Part shown: one piece after another, positions 10,971-21,249 of the stretch
Position numbering within the stretch: position 1 is the first letter of the stretch
How the letters are laid out: the number at the start of each line of letters is the position of its first letter
Assembly (NCBI GenBank): GCA_001695595.3
Contig: MBPM02000089.1
Location: forward strand, 186,001-250,000
Origin: Plasmopara viticola
Lineage: Eukaryota; Oomycota; Peronosporomycetes; Peronosporales; Peronosporaceae
Direction: 5' to 3'
Length of the DNA: 64,000 nt
Translations under genes and position numbers: made by a program
The notes under the pieces: model-generated
What the model was told of the DNA's origin: nothing
The model's database searches: none
Seen by the model: only the letters and a program-made list of their open reading frames with translations

Positions 10971-11779
10971 GAATGAGTACAAGGTCTTGGGGCACACTAT
11001 TTCTCATCGTGTCGACCAAATTCTGAGATCATCTCACGGGAGCTCGTCACCAGGATGTATACGGAACAGCCATTTAGAGGCGCTTCTTCATTTTAAGGTC
11101 TAAGATACTTGAAGTCAATTGTCAGCCGCCAAGTGTGGTATGGGCAGCGAGACATTCAGTGATAAAAGCTCAACTATTCGCGCATCGGACGGGCCTGTCA
11201 AGACGAAAGTTGCTGACAAGCTCCGGAGGGGCGCATTTACTTCAAACAAGCTCGGCTTATAGCGTAAAGTCTCGGTAGGGAAGTGCAGATCTTGTGTGCA
11301 ACAAGGTAGCAAGCAGCATCTTTTGGGTAAAGACGCATCCAAAGGCGCTTTTTCTTTACCAGAAGTGTCCAACACGCAAAAAGAAATACGATGAAGATAA
11401 TGAGAAGACAACATAGTTGTGCAAAGTTTATATCTTTGCAGCCGTGCAACAAATGACCCTCCTGATAAGTAAATACATAAAACCTCGTTGCGCATCCGTG
11501 TTTTCCTTTCATGATTCCTACAACTTTATTACAAACGATGCTCTTATTGGCGAGAAACGATGCTGCCTCGTGTGACACAGTTTTGAGAAGCGAGGACTCA
11601 ATTTAAACATATTACCGTCGTATCCTTGCGATGCGCACATATGGACTAATCGACTCCAACGCACTTAAAGATGCCAATCCCGCTCCCCCTATTACCCATT
11701 TCACATACTTTGAAAACTACTACGATCTGTAGCGATAACTAGACCACCTTACGAATAGCGATTATCAATAGCCCCATAA

Positions 11780-12099
11780 TGTAATGTATTACGTTATCGC
11801 GTTGCCAAGTTATGCACTTGCTAGGCTCAGTCTAACTAGTCCACGGCATAGAGTGGTGTCCGCATACGTCGGGTCTCGTTCGGCGGGCAGTGCAGCCAGC
11901 ACTGAGGTCGTGAGGGTCTTCCATTAACTTGTTTAGCTCTGACTTGGTAAGAGCCCAGGTGGCGCCCGGTGCTGGAGACCGTCGCGTCGAGGGTGAGACT
12001 CGTTGGAGACCTGCAGATGCCCGAGAGCACCTGCCCGAAGCGCGCGAGCATTTAGCTCCCGCGCTTGGAAGGAGGGCGTCACCCCAACCTTTTCCAAGC
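11780..12099 (-). mobile_element. Short LINE deletion derivative with 11-bp target-site duplication
   Basis: 320 bp, inverted relative to the LINE at 5600-6754. 11780-11925 matches the 3' end of that element (6580-6745), about 25 bases around 11941-11966 match its middle (6212-6240), and 11967-12099 match its 5' end (5600-5735). The direct repeat tagccccataa flanks it at 11769-11779 and 12100-12110. The uninterrupted site is seen in the neighbouring unit at 8709-8719 (tagccccatga). No coding capacity remains. The three-piece structure implies two internal deletions, or template jumps, before or during insertion. Confidence 0.85.
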
Positions 12100-12149
12100 T
12101 AGCCCCATAAGTGAAATGAAAAACTGGACCGATGCACTGAGTCAAAACT

Positions 12150-12293
12150 CGTTGAGTAGATAGTAAAGCCGAAGTGAATATATTTATCTAGACCAATAAA
12201 CGGCTTCCATATGTTAGTACTAACTGTGACGTACTTGTAAATACTGTGACGCTATCCGCTTGTTAAACATGCATTCAGCGGTGTAACTTCAAC
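12150..12293 (-). repeat. Copia I 3' LTR
   Basis: Short LTR of about 144 bp, left on the plus strand. The minus-strand start is (T)GTTGAAGTTACACCGC and the end is CTACTCAACG, where the expected terminal CA is mutated. It is uninterrupted and holds CATAT once, which identifies the Copia II insertion site in the other LTR. Confidence 0.85.
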
Positions 12294-12389
12294 ACTCCCA
12301 CTCACCGCTAATGCGGTGTGTCCTTTTTTGCTGAATCGGTCTTGATTCCGGAGGCTTCGCGCAAATACATGAGCATCTAGGTTCCACCT

Positions 12390-14219
12390 GCCTTCGTCAG
12401 CATATCTGCAAGCTGACTCTTTGTGTCGATATATTCGATATTTAACAGTCCTTCTTGCACGTTCTCACGAATAAAGTGGTGCTTAATGTCCACATGCTTC
12501 GTCCTAGCATGGTATCCGGCGATTTTGGCTAACGCAATAGCACCCTGGTTGTCCTCCTAAACCTGTGTGTCTTCAACTTGCTCGTGACCCATGTCCTTTA
12601 GCATTGCCCGCGTCCAAAGAACTTCTTGTGCGCATAAACTGAGAGCCATATACTCAGCTTCCGCTGAGCTCAGCGCAACTGTCCGCTGGTGTTGCGACTT
12701 GATACCACTGGTGCGCTTGCAATCATGACCATAATTCCCGAGACCGAGCGTCTGTCATCCGTGTTGCTGCCCCAACCTGCATCCGAGTATGCTTTGACCG
12801 CAACGCTGCCAGTTCCTCGGTAGACGATACTGATTTGACGCGTGGTCTTCAGATACCGTACATTTCGAATTACTGCGCTCCAATGTTGTAGTCCTGGGTT
12901 TTCCAAAAAACGTGATAGCTTTGTCACCACATAAGCAATATCAGGCCGAGTCCGTGTCGTTATGTACAGCGAGCATCCAATCAAAGAGCGATAAGGCCTT
13001 GATCGCATTGTCGATTGTCCCTCTACCGTTGTGGGTGACTGCTTTGACGACAGCTTCAATCCTCTTACGCATGGGTTATCAACACTCTTGGCATCTTGTT
13101 GACCGAATCGCTTGACCACGTGGTCGATTTAGCGAGTCCGTTTGATCATCAATATTCCAGCTGACCTGTCGTGATCAATCCATACCCAAAATAAATTCCG
13201 CCTTGCCAAGCTCCTACATCTGGAAAGCATTCTTGAATACTCCCTTTACTTGATTTGGTTTTTTGCAGCTTCTTGCTGCGATAATCATGTCATCCACATA
13301 TAGTCCAACGTAAGCAAAACCTTCTTTAGTGCTCTTGACATAAACACATTGATCTGCTCCGCAACTCTTAGAGCCATTCCTGTCCGGGCACTTGCTGCTT
13401 GCTTCAGTCCGTAAATAGCCTTGTTTAGTTGACATATGTATCCTTGAGCATTGTCGACACCAAGCGGAACTTCCATTAAAACGTTGTCCGTCAACACGCT
13501 ATTGAGAAAAGCCGTGTCGACGTCCAGCTGATCCATTTGATAGTCGCATTCAACACATACCGCGAGAATTATTCGGATCGAATTCATGTTGGCAACCGGG
13601 AATATGTCTCGAAAAAGTCAACGCCATACTTCTGCTTGAAACCTTTCGCGACCAGTCGTGCCTTGTATCGCACGATAGCGCCATTCTGATCACGCTTCTT
13701 GGCAAGTATCCATCGTGATCCAATTGTGCGTCCAATCTTCCCTCGTGACTGCAATGTCCACGTTTATTTCTCTTTGTAAGAGCGAAGCTTAGCATCCATT
13801 GCTTCACGCCATTTCGTTGCATCGTCGCTTGCCATTGCTTTGGTATAAGTAGTCGGTGAGTCCGTATCATCGTCAATATTCACGGCGTAGACAAGAAAGG
13901 CTTCCGCAATTAGTCCATCTTCGTCAATCCTAGCACGCTTTGAAGTCGGTGGGCCCTCACTGCCTTCTAATGACTCTCCACCATCGAAGCCGTTTCTTAG
14001 CACTAGCACTGGCTTACGTCTTATTCGTGTTCGCTCCACTTCAGGCCGAAACATCAAACGATCTTCTTGTTGCACATGAGACGGTTGATGGTACTTCGTT
14101 AGCTCAAGCCTGTTTCTTACAGGGCTCTCAAAAGGCATTAGCCGCTGTACAACGGTGCTTGGCGTACGATTTACATCCTCCATATTGACATCCTCGACTG
14201 TCTCTTCGACAGCTCCCAT
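12390..14219 (-). pseudogene. Copia I reverse transcriptase and RNase H, broken
   Basis: Spread over at least three frames. The linker and RT start (WREAMDAKLRSYKEK) are near 13775; RT continues with QLDVDTAFLNSVL and NKAIYGLKQA (about 13400-13540) and the catalytic GLYVDDMIIAA near 13290. 13119-12670 reads RTRPDIAYVVTKLSRFL and AYSDAGWGSNTDDRRS (RNase H start). 12690-12390 in shifted frame still encodes ALSSAEAEYMALS and KHVDIKHHFI. Conserved blocks are in the right order, but no frame runs through them. Confidence 0.8.
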
Positions 14220-14234
14220 GGGATCGTCCGGAAC

Positions 14235-15133
14235 TTACTGTCGACCCACTTGATGCCGAACATTGACTTCCTCACCATCCTTCATTACTTGAACAATTGG
14301 TTCCAGCTTAAGCTCTTGCGTGTCGTGGATGCCGCCCACCTCATGCTCATTCAGCTTTACAGAGCGGGTCACTTTAATCTTGGCATCTTCCAAGTCAAAC
14401 ACGCGATAGCCCTTGACATTCTCTGCATAGCCAAGAAACATACACTTGAAGCTCTTGGGTTCCAGTTTGGTCCGTTTCACATCGTCAATATGAGCGTAGC
14501 CTTGCGAACCAAATACGCGCAGGTGATCCATTCGAGGCTTCATCTTGAAAGCTTACTCGTACGGCGTGCTGTCAGAATTGACCGTATTACTGGAGCGATT
14601 AATTAAATAAACCGCTGTATTTACCGCTTCCGCCTACCATTCCGTCGAAGCGCTCTTGTAGTGAACATGCTGCGGGCTTTCTCCATAATAGTCCTGTTCA
14701 TACGCTCCGCCACTCCGTTCTGCTAGGGGCTGTATGGGACGGAGCGCTGGTGTACAATGCCATTCTCTTGACGTATCCCAGCCATTTTTTTGTTTACGAA
14801 CTCGGTTCCGTTGTCGGATCGCAAACACCTTAGTCGTGCACCCCACTGGTTTTCATATAATGTCAGAAATTCCTTGAACTTGCCAGCCACTTCACTCTTG
14901 CTCTTGATCAAAAAAAATGCAACATATCGTGAAAAGTCATTCACAAACGTGAGAATGTATTTGGCACCACCCTTCGAGATAGTTCGCATTGGCCCCATGA
15001 CATCTGTGTGAATACGCTCCAACGCACGTGTCGTCTTTGTCATTGAACGAGACGGAAACACCGTGATCGTCTGCTTGCCCTTCAAACACCCGGCACACAA
15101 TATTTCCACACTGCTTGATAATTGGAATACCAT
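14235..15133 (-). pseudogene. Copia I integrase, broken
   Basis: 15133-14723 holds CAGCLKGKQT, HTDVMGPMRTISKGG and RSDNGTEF, i.e. the end of the zinc finger and the first two catalytic Asp residues. A TAG at 14723-14725 sits where relatives read YSPQQNG, just before the catalytic Glu, so the enzyme is truncated before its active site is complete. 14543-14235 in another frame holds the C-terminal GKR-like domain (LRVFGSQGYAHI, FLGYAENVKGYRVFD). Confidence 0.8.
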
Positions 15134-16355
15134 TAGTTAATCGCTGAGTCCTGATCAGCGCATCCTTGCTGGGGTGCCCCATGCGTGAATGCCAAAGCTC
15201 CCACTGATTGTCAGCCCCGGTATATTCAACGAAGAATGCTTCTTCTTGCTCACAGTCAAGAAATACGACTTTCCAACTTTTGTGCCCGACGCAATTGCTT
15301 GCTTCTGACGAACGCGAAAATTCCACACCCAAGCCACGCTCTGCCAGCTTGCCAACTGACAGCAACCTTCTGTCGAGTCCGGGCATGTGCAGAACTTCAA
15401 CCATGCGAATGCCCATTCCGTTCAAACCAGTCAATTTCACCGTGCCGGCTCCTTTGACAAGCAACTTCTTCCCGTCTGCAATCGTAAATTTGATGCTAGC
15501 TTCTAGGCCCTTGTAATCAAACAAGTCCTTCCTGTGTGGGGTCATGTGGAAAGTTGCTCCACTGTCAATCAGCCATCCTGATGACTTCCCTTCACCAACA
15601 GCAAACACCGTGTCGTCGCTATTGAATCTTTTGCCGGCCGAGCAGTTCCGCTTCATGTGTCCATACTGGTCACAGTTGAAACACTTGCCCTTGAATCCGC
15701 CGTTATTGCGTGTACGACCACCACCACCCTTTCGTCCATTGTCCCGTCCACGTTTGTATCTTCTAGCATTCCCATTTACGCGAAACGATTTCTCTGTAGC
15801 TTCTTTCCTCTGCAGCTTCCCTGACTCTTTGAGCAGCTTCTCCTTGACTTCAATCAACGAAATGTCCCTTGCATTTTCCACAATCGACGAAACCAAGTCG
15901 TACTTCGAAGGTAGACTGCTGAGAAGTACCACCAGCTGGCAGGACTCATCAATTTGCTCTCCCATAGTCTGTAGTCCCACTACTAGCTCGTCAAAAGAGT
16001 CCAGATACTCTGCCATGCTTGTTCCACTTTCCAACTTGTACTCATGTAGTCGACTAGTCATCACAACACGATTATGAAGAGTCGAGCGATTGTAGAAATC
16101 GCGGAGGGTTCCCCGCGCCTCCATAGCATGCGTAGCTGACCGAATCTTGGTCTGTTGCTGGATCTCAACGCCTAAAGCAATGATGCCTAGCGCCTTTGAG
16201 TCACTAACAAGCCACGCCTCCGTGACGTCCTTCTCTTTCTTGACGGCCATGATGTATCCCAGGAGACCCTTCCGCGCTAGGGTCATCCTCATGTTAAACT
16301 CCCAGTAGTAATAGTTACCACTTCCTAGGAGGACTTCGGTGCGCTTAAAAACCAT
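14937..16355 (-). pseudogene. Copia I gag and protease
   Basis: Reads from MVFKRTEVLL at 16355. A UBN2-type gag domain occupies about residues 1-185, a basic Gly/Arg stretch 195-222, and a CCHC zinc knuckle has C225, C228, H233 and C238 (CFNCDQYGHMKRNC). The protease active site DSG is at 264-266 (WLIDSGATFHM), followed by the pre-integrase segment with WHSRMGHPS. Near 15105-15120 the frame shifts: the integrase zinc-finger end CAGCLKGKQ continues in another frame, and this one ends out of frame at 14937. Gag and protease themselves look intact. Confidence 0.85.
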
Positions 16356-16405
16356 AGTGGGCGAGGGCGTTGCTGGTGAGGAAAGGCTTGTTGCGGCTGT
16401 TAACC

Positions 16406-16469
16406 TGTTAAGTAGAAAGTAAAAACCGAAGTGAATATATTTATCTAGACCAATGAACGGCTTCCATAT
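16406..16469 (-). repeat. Copia I 5' LTR, part next to the internal region
   Basis: Matches 12150-12213 of the other LTR ('gaagtgaatatatttatc' shared). It is cut at CATAT (16465-16469) by Copia II. The remaining part of this LTR is at 21169-21249. Confidence 0.85.
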
Positions 16470-16649
16470 TATAACAATGTGATTGTCGCAGTGCAAAATG
16501 GAAAGTAAATTCATAGGAATAAAGCAAACTATAGGCTCTTACTCACTTGTAGCCACGTGTTCTTCTGTCTCGATATTCTAGAATGTGACTATTTCTCTTA
16601 TATGTCAAGTTGGCACATACTGTGGGACACCCAATTAGAGGCCGTTACA
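16470..16649 (-). repeat. Copia II 3' LTR
   Basis: 180 bp. It begins TGTAACGGCC and ends GTTATA on the minus strand. The RNase H stop codon (16635-16637) lies just inside it. Confidence 0.95.
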
Positions 16650-18311
16650 CTCCCCCTCAACTTGACAGTCCACAAGTCCGCATGCGTCACGAAGCTCCAC
16701 AAAGCGCGGCGTCGGAATGGCCTTCGTTAACATATCCGCTAGCTGAGACTCCGATGGTACGTACTCCACCTTGATGGTGCCCTTCTCGACGTGGTCACGG
16801 ACGAAGTGAGCTCGGAGGTCGATGTGCTTGGCGCGTGGGGTGTATCCGTGATTAGTTGCCATACTAATCGCCGACTGGTTGTCCATGTAGATCGTCGACG
16901 CACTCGACACGCTTACACCCATTTCTGTGAGGAGGAAACGCAGCCACAGTACTTCTTGAGCGGTAAGTGCGAGAGCCATGTACTCGGCTTCAGCAGTTGA
17001 TAACGCGACGGTCGCTTGACGCTTGCTCTTGTAGATGACCGGACCGTCAGCCATCTTCACCATCACACCAGACGTCGAGCGTCGCGTCTCCTTATCACCA
17101 CCCCAGTTCGCGTCGCAGTATGTCACGATATTCTTGCCCTTTGCCGTGTAGTGGATGCCGATCAAAAGAGTGGCCTTGAGGTAGCGAAGTACACGTAGCG
17201 TAGCATTCCAATGCATCTCACGCGGCGTATCGAGGTACTGAGAGAGTATCGACAGCACGTAGCCAATGTCGGGACGTGTGGCATTGGCAACATACAGCAT
17301 TGATCCGATTAGTTCGCGGTACTTATTTTTGTCTGTGCATACACCGTGCTTGTCGGATGGGCTGAGATCTTGACCGATCACCATTGGGTTGCGGACACCA
17401 TGAGCAGATACTTGACCAAAACGCTCGAGCAACTTGGTTATAAACTGAGATTGCTTCACCACCATTTCACCTCGCTTCCGATCGTGAAGTACTTCCATCC
17501 CGAGAACGAAACGAGCATCACCGAGTGATTTGACCGTGAAGTGCGACGCGAGACCAGTACACACGGATCGCGCTTGTTTCTCTGTTTTGCAGCCAACAAG
17601 TAGATCGTCTACGTAGAGCACCACAAAAACCGCGGCCGCTGGGTCACTGTCATCTCGTCGAACGAAGAGACAAGGATCAGCTCGACACTATTTGAAACCG
17701 AGACGCTTGAACACGTCGCGGATGGTACGGTGCCACACAGCTGCAGCTTGCTTGAGTCCATAGAGGCTGCGGCGGAGTCTGCACACCAATTCCGGCGCCA
17801 CATTCACCCCTTCAGGGAGATTCATAAACACTGTTTCGTCAAGCTTGCCATTTAGAAATGCGGTCTCAATGTCAAACTGGCGAATCATGAGGCGTCGAGA
17901 GCAGCACAATGCGAGAAAGACCCGGATCGTGTTCATGCTTGCCACTGGTGAGTATGTGTGGGTATAGTCTATGCCACGAGTCTGGAGGAAACCTCGAGCG
18001 ACCAGACGTGCCTCGTATCACTTAACCGCTCCATTCTCGTCGTACTTCTTCGCGAATACCCATTTGCATCCGATCACCTTGTTTCCTTGAGGTCGTCGCA
18101 CCATGTCCCACGTGTGGCTCCGCACATGCGACCGAATCTCAGCACGAATAGCTTCCTTCCATTGTGGAGCGTCAGGGGCCGCCATTGCTTCAGCGTATGA
18201 TGTAGGTAGCTCAGACACCGCCAACGCAATTTCGTACTCATCCAGGCGTGGTCGCTTGCTTTCTGGTTCTGGCTCATCGTCATTTTCAGCGCCACCAAGA
18301 TGCAAAGGCAT
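16635..18311 (-). pseudogene. Copia II reverse transcriptase and RNase H with two nonsense codons
   Basis: One frame throughout, interrupted by TGA at 18018-18020 (after DENGAVK, before YEARLVARG) and TAG at 17688-17690 (after KRLGFK, before CRADPCLF). Blocks in order: linker KEAIRAEIRSH, WVFAKKYDENGAVK, QFDIETAFLNGKL with the first catalytic Asp, RRSLYGLKQAA, the catalytic VLYVDDLLVG, then RNase H with TYCDANWGGD, ALSTAEAEYMALA, YMDNQSAI and the terminal SQLADMLTKA. Both stops look like single substitutions. Frame with the integrase segment is lost near 18312-18345. Confidence 0.9.
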
Positions 18312-20461
18312 ATCTCCATCAGTAAGTAGACGCGGTTGTTCATACGTGAGATCGTCCGAGGGCGAATGGAACCACCACTGAACACCATGCGATTCTCTGA
18401 TGCATCGACGCCGACGCCAACACCTTCACCATGAGGGATAATTGCTGACGGTGTGCACGGATCACACGCGGCAGCACGGACGAGGTCAAGGCTCGGGTTG
18501 AGATGCTGGACGATGGCAGGTCGATCGATCGACCGACTTGGATGTTGTGAGTGCGGGACGATATCGCAATCAGGACGCTGGGCGAGCTGCATCTGCTGAT
18601 CTTCGGTAGCAGTAGCAGAACTGATGCGCTGGACAACTTGCATCTTGCTGTTACTCCCCCTGTCCAAAGCATCAGTAGGAACGGGTGAGATTTGAGCATC
18701 GGTAGGGGGCACTTCTTCCATTTCAACGTCGGCGGCATCGTCGACATCCACAGTTGCACCATGGTCATTCTCATTCACTGGTCGCGGTGGCGGAATATAA
18801 CTCACGGAATCGTGATCATTGAGGCTAACCACCCAAGGAGAGCAACTTGAGTCATCACTGACGGCATGGAACGTGTCTGGTGGTCGCTCGTTCAGATGCA
18901 CCGATCGCGAAATCACGATGCGCTCGTCCTCGTAGTCCCACACACGGTACGCTTTTGAACCATCAGCGTATCCAAGGAAGAGGCAACGGTGAGCTCGAGG
19001 ATCAAGTTTGCCTACGTTTGGCTTGTCAACATGTACGTAGCCACGAGCACCAAATACACGAGGGTCTTCGAGTGACTGGCGCTTTCCGGTTAATACTTCG
19101 AGGGGGCTCTGATCCGGTCGCGCAGTATTCGGGATACGGTTGACGATGTAAGCTGCAGTCCGAAACGCTTCAGCCCACCACACACGGTCCACTCGCATGT
19201 AGTGTAGCATCGACCGGGCCATGTCAGCTAGTGTCCGGTTCATACGCTCAGCGGTCCCATTTTGCTGAGGGCTGTATGGCGCACTCGTCTGGTGAATGAT
19301 CCCTTTGGACGCACAGAACTTGCCGAAGCGCTTGCTCACATATTCACCACCGTTGTCACTACGAACACACATCACCTTGCAGCCGTGTTGCACCTTAACC
19401 TGAGTGCAGAATGCCTTGAAGCAATCGAACACTTGAGACTTCTGCTTGATGAAGTTGACGAACACTACTCGGCTGAAGTCGTCCACGAAGACCACGATGT
19501 ATACCGCACCACCCTTGGACTTCGGTTTTATTGGCCCCATCACATCCGTGTGCACAATCTCGAATGGGCGACCTGTCTTTATCTCGCTACCCGATTGGTG
19601 CGCGTACGAGCTCGTGGTCATTTTTCCTTGCGCACAGCCACCGCAGACACCACCATCCGATTGAGACAAAGCCATAGGGGGGATACCATCGCACGCGCTA
19701 GCAACTAGCTTTAGCTTGGTATCGGAGACGAGCCCCAGGCGCGCGTGAATGACTTCGTAGGCTTCATCACTTGACTCACCATCAAATGCCGTATACGCGT
19801 TGCCTTCCGTTCTGTACTTTAGTTCACACGCGTACAGTTTCCCAATCCGAGGGACTCGAAAAACACGGCCATTCTGCGAAATGGAGGCACCGGTCTTGTC
19901 GAATTGCACAGCGAGATTCTTGGACATGAGTGCAGGAACCGACAGTAGCTTTCGGTCCAATTTCTGAACGTGGAGAACATCCGTCAACTTCACCCGCACG
20001 CCTCCGGTAAAGCTGACTCGCACGGTACCCATACCTATGGCGGCAACTCGCTGGCCATTTGCCACCATGATCTCGATTGGTTCTGTAAGCGGGCGGCATT
20101 CCGAAAAATCATTCCGATTCGTAGTCATATGCGAGCTGGCTCCACTATCAAGGAGCCAGGTGGACGATCGCTCACCACCAGCGGTCATAGCGGAGAACGC
20201 GAACTCCGAACCACCGGCATTGCCCTTCAGCCTCGGGCAATCTTGTTTCTTGTGGCCAGCTTCGTGGCATTCATAGCATCGGCCCTTGAACTCCTTCTTG
20301 TCACCACCATTATGCCCTTTGCGTCCGTGTCCCTTAACATACCGTCCACGTCGGCCTCCACGCCCATTCTGGAACCTTCCACCATTATCACTCACCGTCG
20401 CCTTGAATGCTTGCTCCTTCACCTCGCGTTTCTGAATCATCTCATATTCGCGTCGGAGCAT
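18074..20461 (-). pseudogene. Copia II zinc knuckle, protease and integrase
   Basis: 795 codons from ATG 20461, which follows a TAG directly and so is not a natural start. It contains a CCHC knuckle with C62, C65, H70 and C75; protease DSG at 105-107 (TWLLDSGASSHM); integrase zinc-finger end CGGCAQGK; and the complete catalytic triad D306 (HTDVMGP), D369 (RSDNGGEY), E405 (NGTAERMNRT), with 35 residues between the last two. The C-terminal domain follows with FLGYADGSKAYRVWDYED. At about 18312-18345 the frame slips, and the tail to 18074 is out-of-frame RT linker. The individual domains look intact. Confidence 0.9.
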
Positions 20462-20979
20462 CTAAGTGAGTACGACGCGATGGTGCGGCGCGCTTCGATG
20501 AGCCGCACCGTCGCATCGTACTCACTTGGCACACTACCAAGGAGGATCACCAGCTTCTCCTCTTCAGGCAGAGCGTCACCAACCGCAGCCAACTTCGCAC
20601 ACAATTCATCGAACTGCACCAGATGCTCCATGAGACTCCCACCACTGGCCATCGCGAACTTGTGGAGTTGCTTGCGCAGCTGCACACGGTTGTGCAGACT
20701 CTGCTTCATGAAAAATGCACGCAGAATTTGCCATGCTTCCCATGCAGAATTGGCTTCTCTCACCATCATCTGGTACGTTGGACTCAACAGCTTCGACACC
20801 ACAGCCAGCGCCTTCACATCGGCGGCTTTCCATTGGGCGAGGGCGTTCACTTCGTCTTCTGGCTTCACCTCGAGATGGTCGAGGAGGTCCTTCCTGGCCA
20901 ATGCCATGCGGGCGTTAAACTCCCACAGGAAGTAGTTGTCGTCGCTGAGGATCTCGTTCGGGTTCGTTATTGGGCTCAT
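20437..20979 (-). pseudogene. Copia II gag, N-terminal part, frame-broken
   Basis: Starts MSPITNPNEI at 20979. It is a UBN2-type gag domain with NYFLWEFNARMALARK and LLGSVPSEYDATVR. At residues 158-172 the sequence turns into an inverted copy of its own coding DNA (20464-20527), giving RTIASYSL in place of the expected helix. The frame then runs out at 20437. The zinc knuckle that should follow is in another frame (18074-20461), so Gag cannot be made as one protein from this copy. Confidence 0.85.
20464..20527. repeat. 26-bp imperfect inverted duplication at the gag frame break
   Basis: Arms at 20464-20489 and 20502-20527 pair at 24 of 26 positions, with a 12-base loop (gcgcttcgatga). The minus strand of the right arm encodes SEYDATVR of Gag in its normal place. 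The plus strand of the left arm encodes the near-identical SEYDAMVR, so the left arm is an inverted copy of coding DNA. The gag frame is lost a few bases beyond the left arm. Confidence 0.9.
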
Positions 20980-20983
20980 AACC

Positions 20984-21163
20984 TATAACAATGTGATTGT
21001 CGCAGTGCAAAATGGAAAGTAAATTCATAGGAATAAAGCAAAGTATAGGCTCTTACTCACTTGTAGCCACGTGTTCTTCTGTCTCGATATTCTAGAATGT
21101 GACTATTTCTCTTATATGTCAAGTTGGCACATACTGTGGGACACCCAATTTGAGGCCGTTACA
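20984..21163 (-). repeat. Copia II 5' LTR
   Basis: 180 bp, near-identical to 16470-16649. It is followed on the minus strand by AGGTTATGAGCCC, a likely primer binding site that contains the gag start codon. Confidence 0.95.
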
Positions 21164-21168
21164 CATAT

Positions 21169-21249
21169 GTTATTACTAACTGTGACGTACTTGTAAATAC
21201 TGTGACGCCATCCGCCTTTGAAACATGCATTCAGCGGTGTAAATTTTAC
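21169..21249 (-). repeat. Copia I 5' LTR, outer part
   Basis: Continuation of the split LTR after the second CATAT (21164-21168). It matches 12214-12293, including 'ctgtgacgtacttgtaaata' and 'catgcattcagcggtgtaa'. Array spacer resumes at 21250. Confidence 0.85.

Larger units (their letters stand above)
10888..12149. repeat. 5' flank and spacer of copy A, interrupted
   Basis: Family spacer runs from the initiator region to 11768, is split by a LINE derivative (11780-12099), continues for about 40 bases (12111-12149, 'gtgaaatgaaaaactggacc'), and is cut again by Copia I. The continuation is found at 21250-22145. A 126-codon minus-strand frame here (11115-11495) has counterparts in other units only as shorter, frame-shifted pieces, so it is not called as a gene. 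Confidence 0.75.
16470..21163 (-). mobile_element. Copia II: young Ty1/copia element nested in the Copia I LTR
   Basis: 4694 bp. The 180-bp LTRs at 16470-16649 and 20984-21163 differ at only two positions that I can see (c/g near 16531 and 21045, a/t near 16636 and 21150). The 5-bp target-site duplication CATAT is at 16465-16469 and 21164-21168, and occurs once at the empty site in the left Copia I LTR. LTR ends on the minus strand are TGTAAC...GTTATA. A polypurine tract GAGGGGGAG precedes the 3' LTR (16650-16658). The gag ATG begins 5 bases inside the 5' LTR, overlapping the primer binding site. Despite the young LTRs it carries at least two frame breaks and two nonsense codons, so it was probably mobilised in trans or damaged on insertion. 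Confidence 0.95.
12150..21249 (-). mobile_element. Copia I: Ty1/copia element, host of a nested copia
   Basis: LTRs lie at 12150-12293 and at 16406-16469 plus 21169-21249, the second being split by Copia II. Internal order on the minus strand is gag, protease, integrase, RT, RNase H, as in copia elements. A polypurine stretch (GGTGAGTGGGAG) abuts the 3' LTR at 12294-12305. A putative primer binding site GGTTAACAGCCGC follows the 5' LTR near 16393-16405. AAACT occurs at 12145-12149 and 21250-21254, the likely target-site duplication. The LTRs differ at roughly 14 of 145 positions by eye, so the insertion is old. Pol has several frame breaks, so the element is not autonomous. Without Copia II it is about 4.4 kb. 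Confidence 0.9.

Noticed and set aside
11115..11495. 126-codon frame upstream of copy A as a second gene of the unit
   Set aside because: Counterparts in the other units are short and frame-shifted. It lies in the gene's 5' flank, and no motif is visible.
20437..20461. Programmed frameshift between gag and pol of Copia II
   Set aside because: The overlap has no slippery heptamer or Ty1-type site. The zinc knuckle would be split from gag, and an inverted duplication explains the break better.
19970..20935. 321-codon plus-strand frame in Copia II
   Set aside because: Antisense to gag, zinc knuckle and protease; a shadow frame in GC-rich coding sequence.
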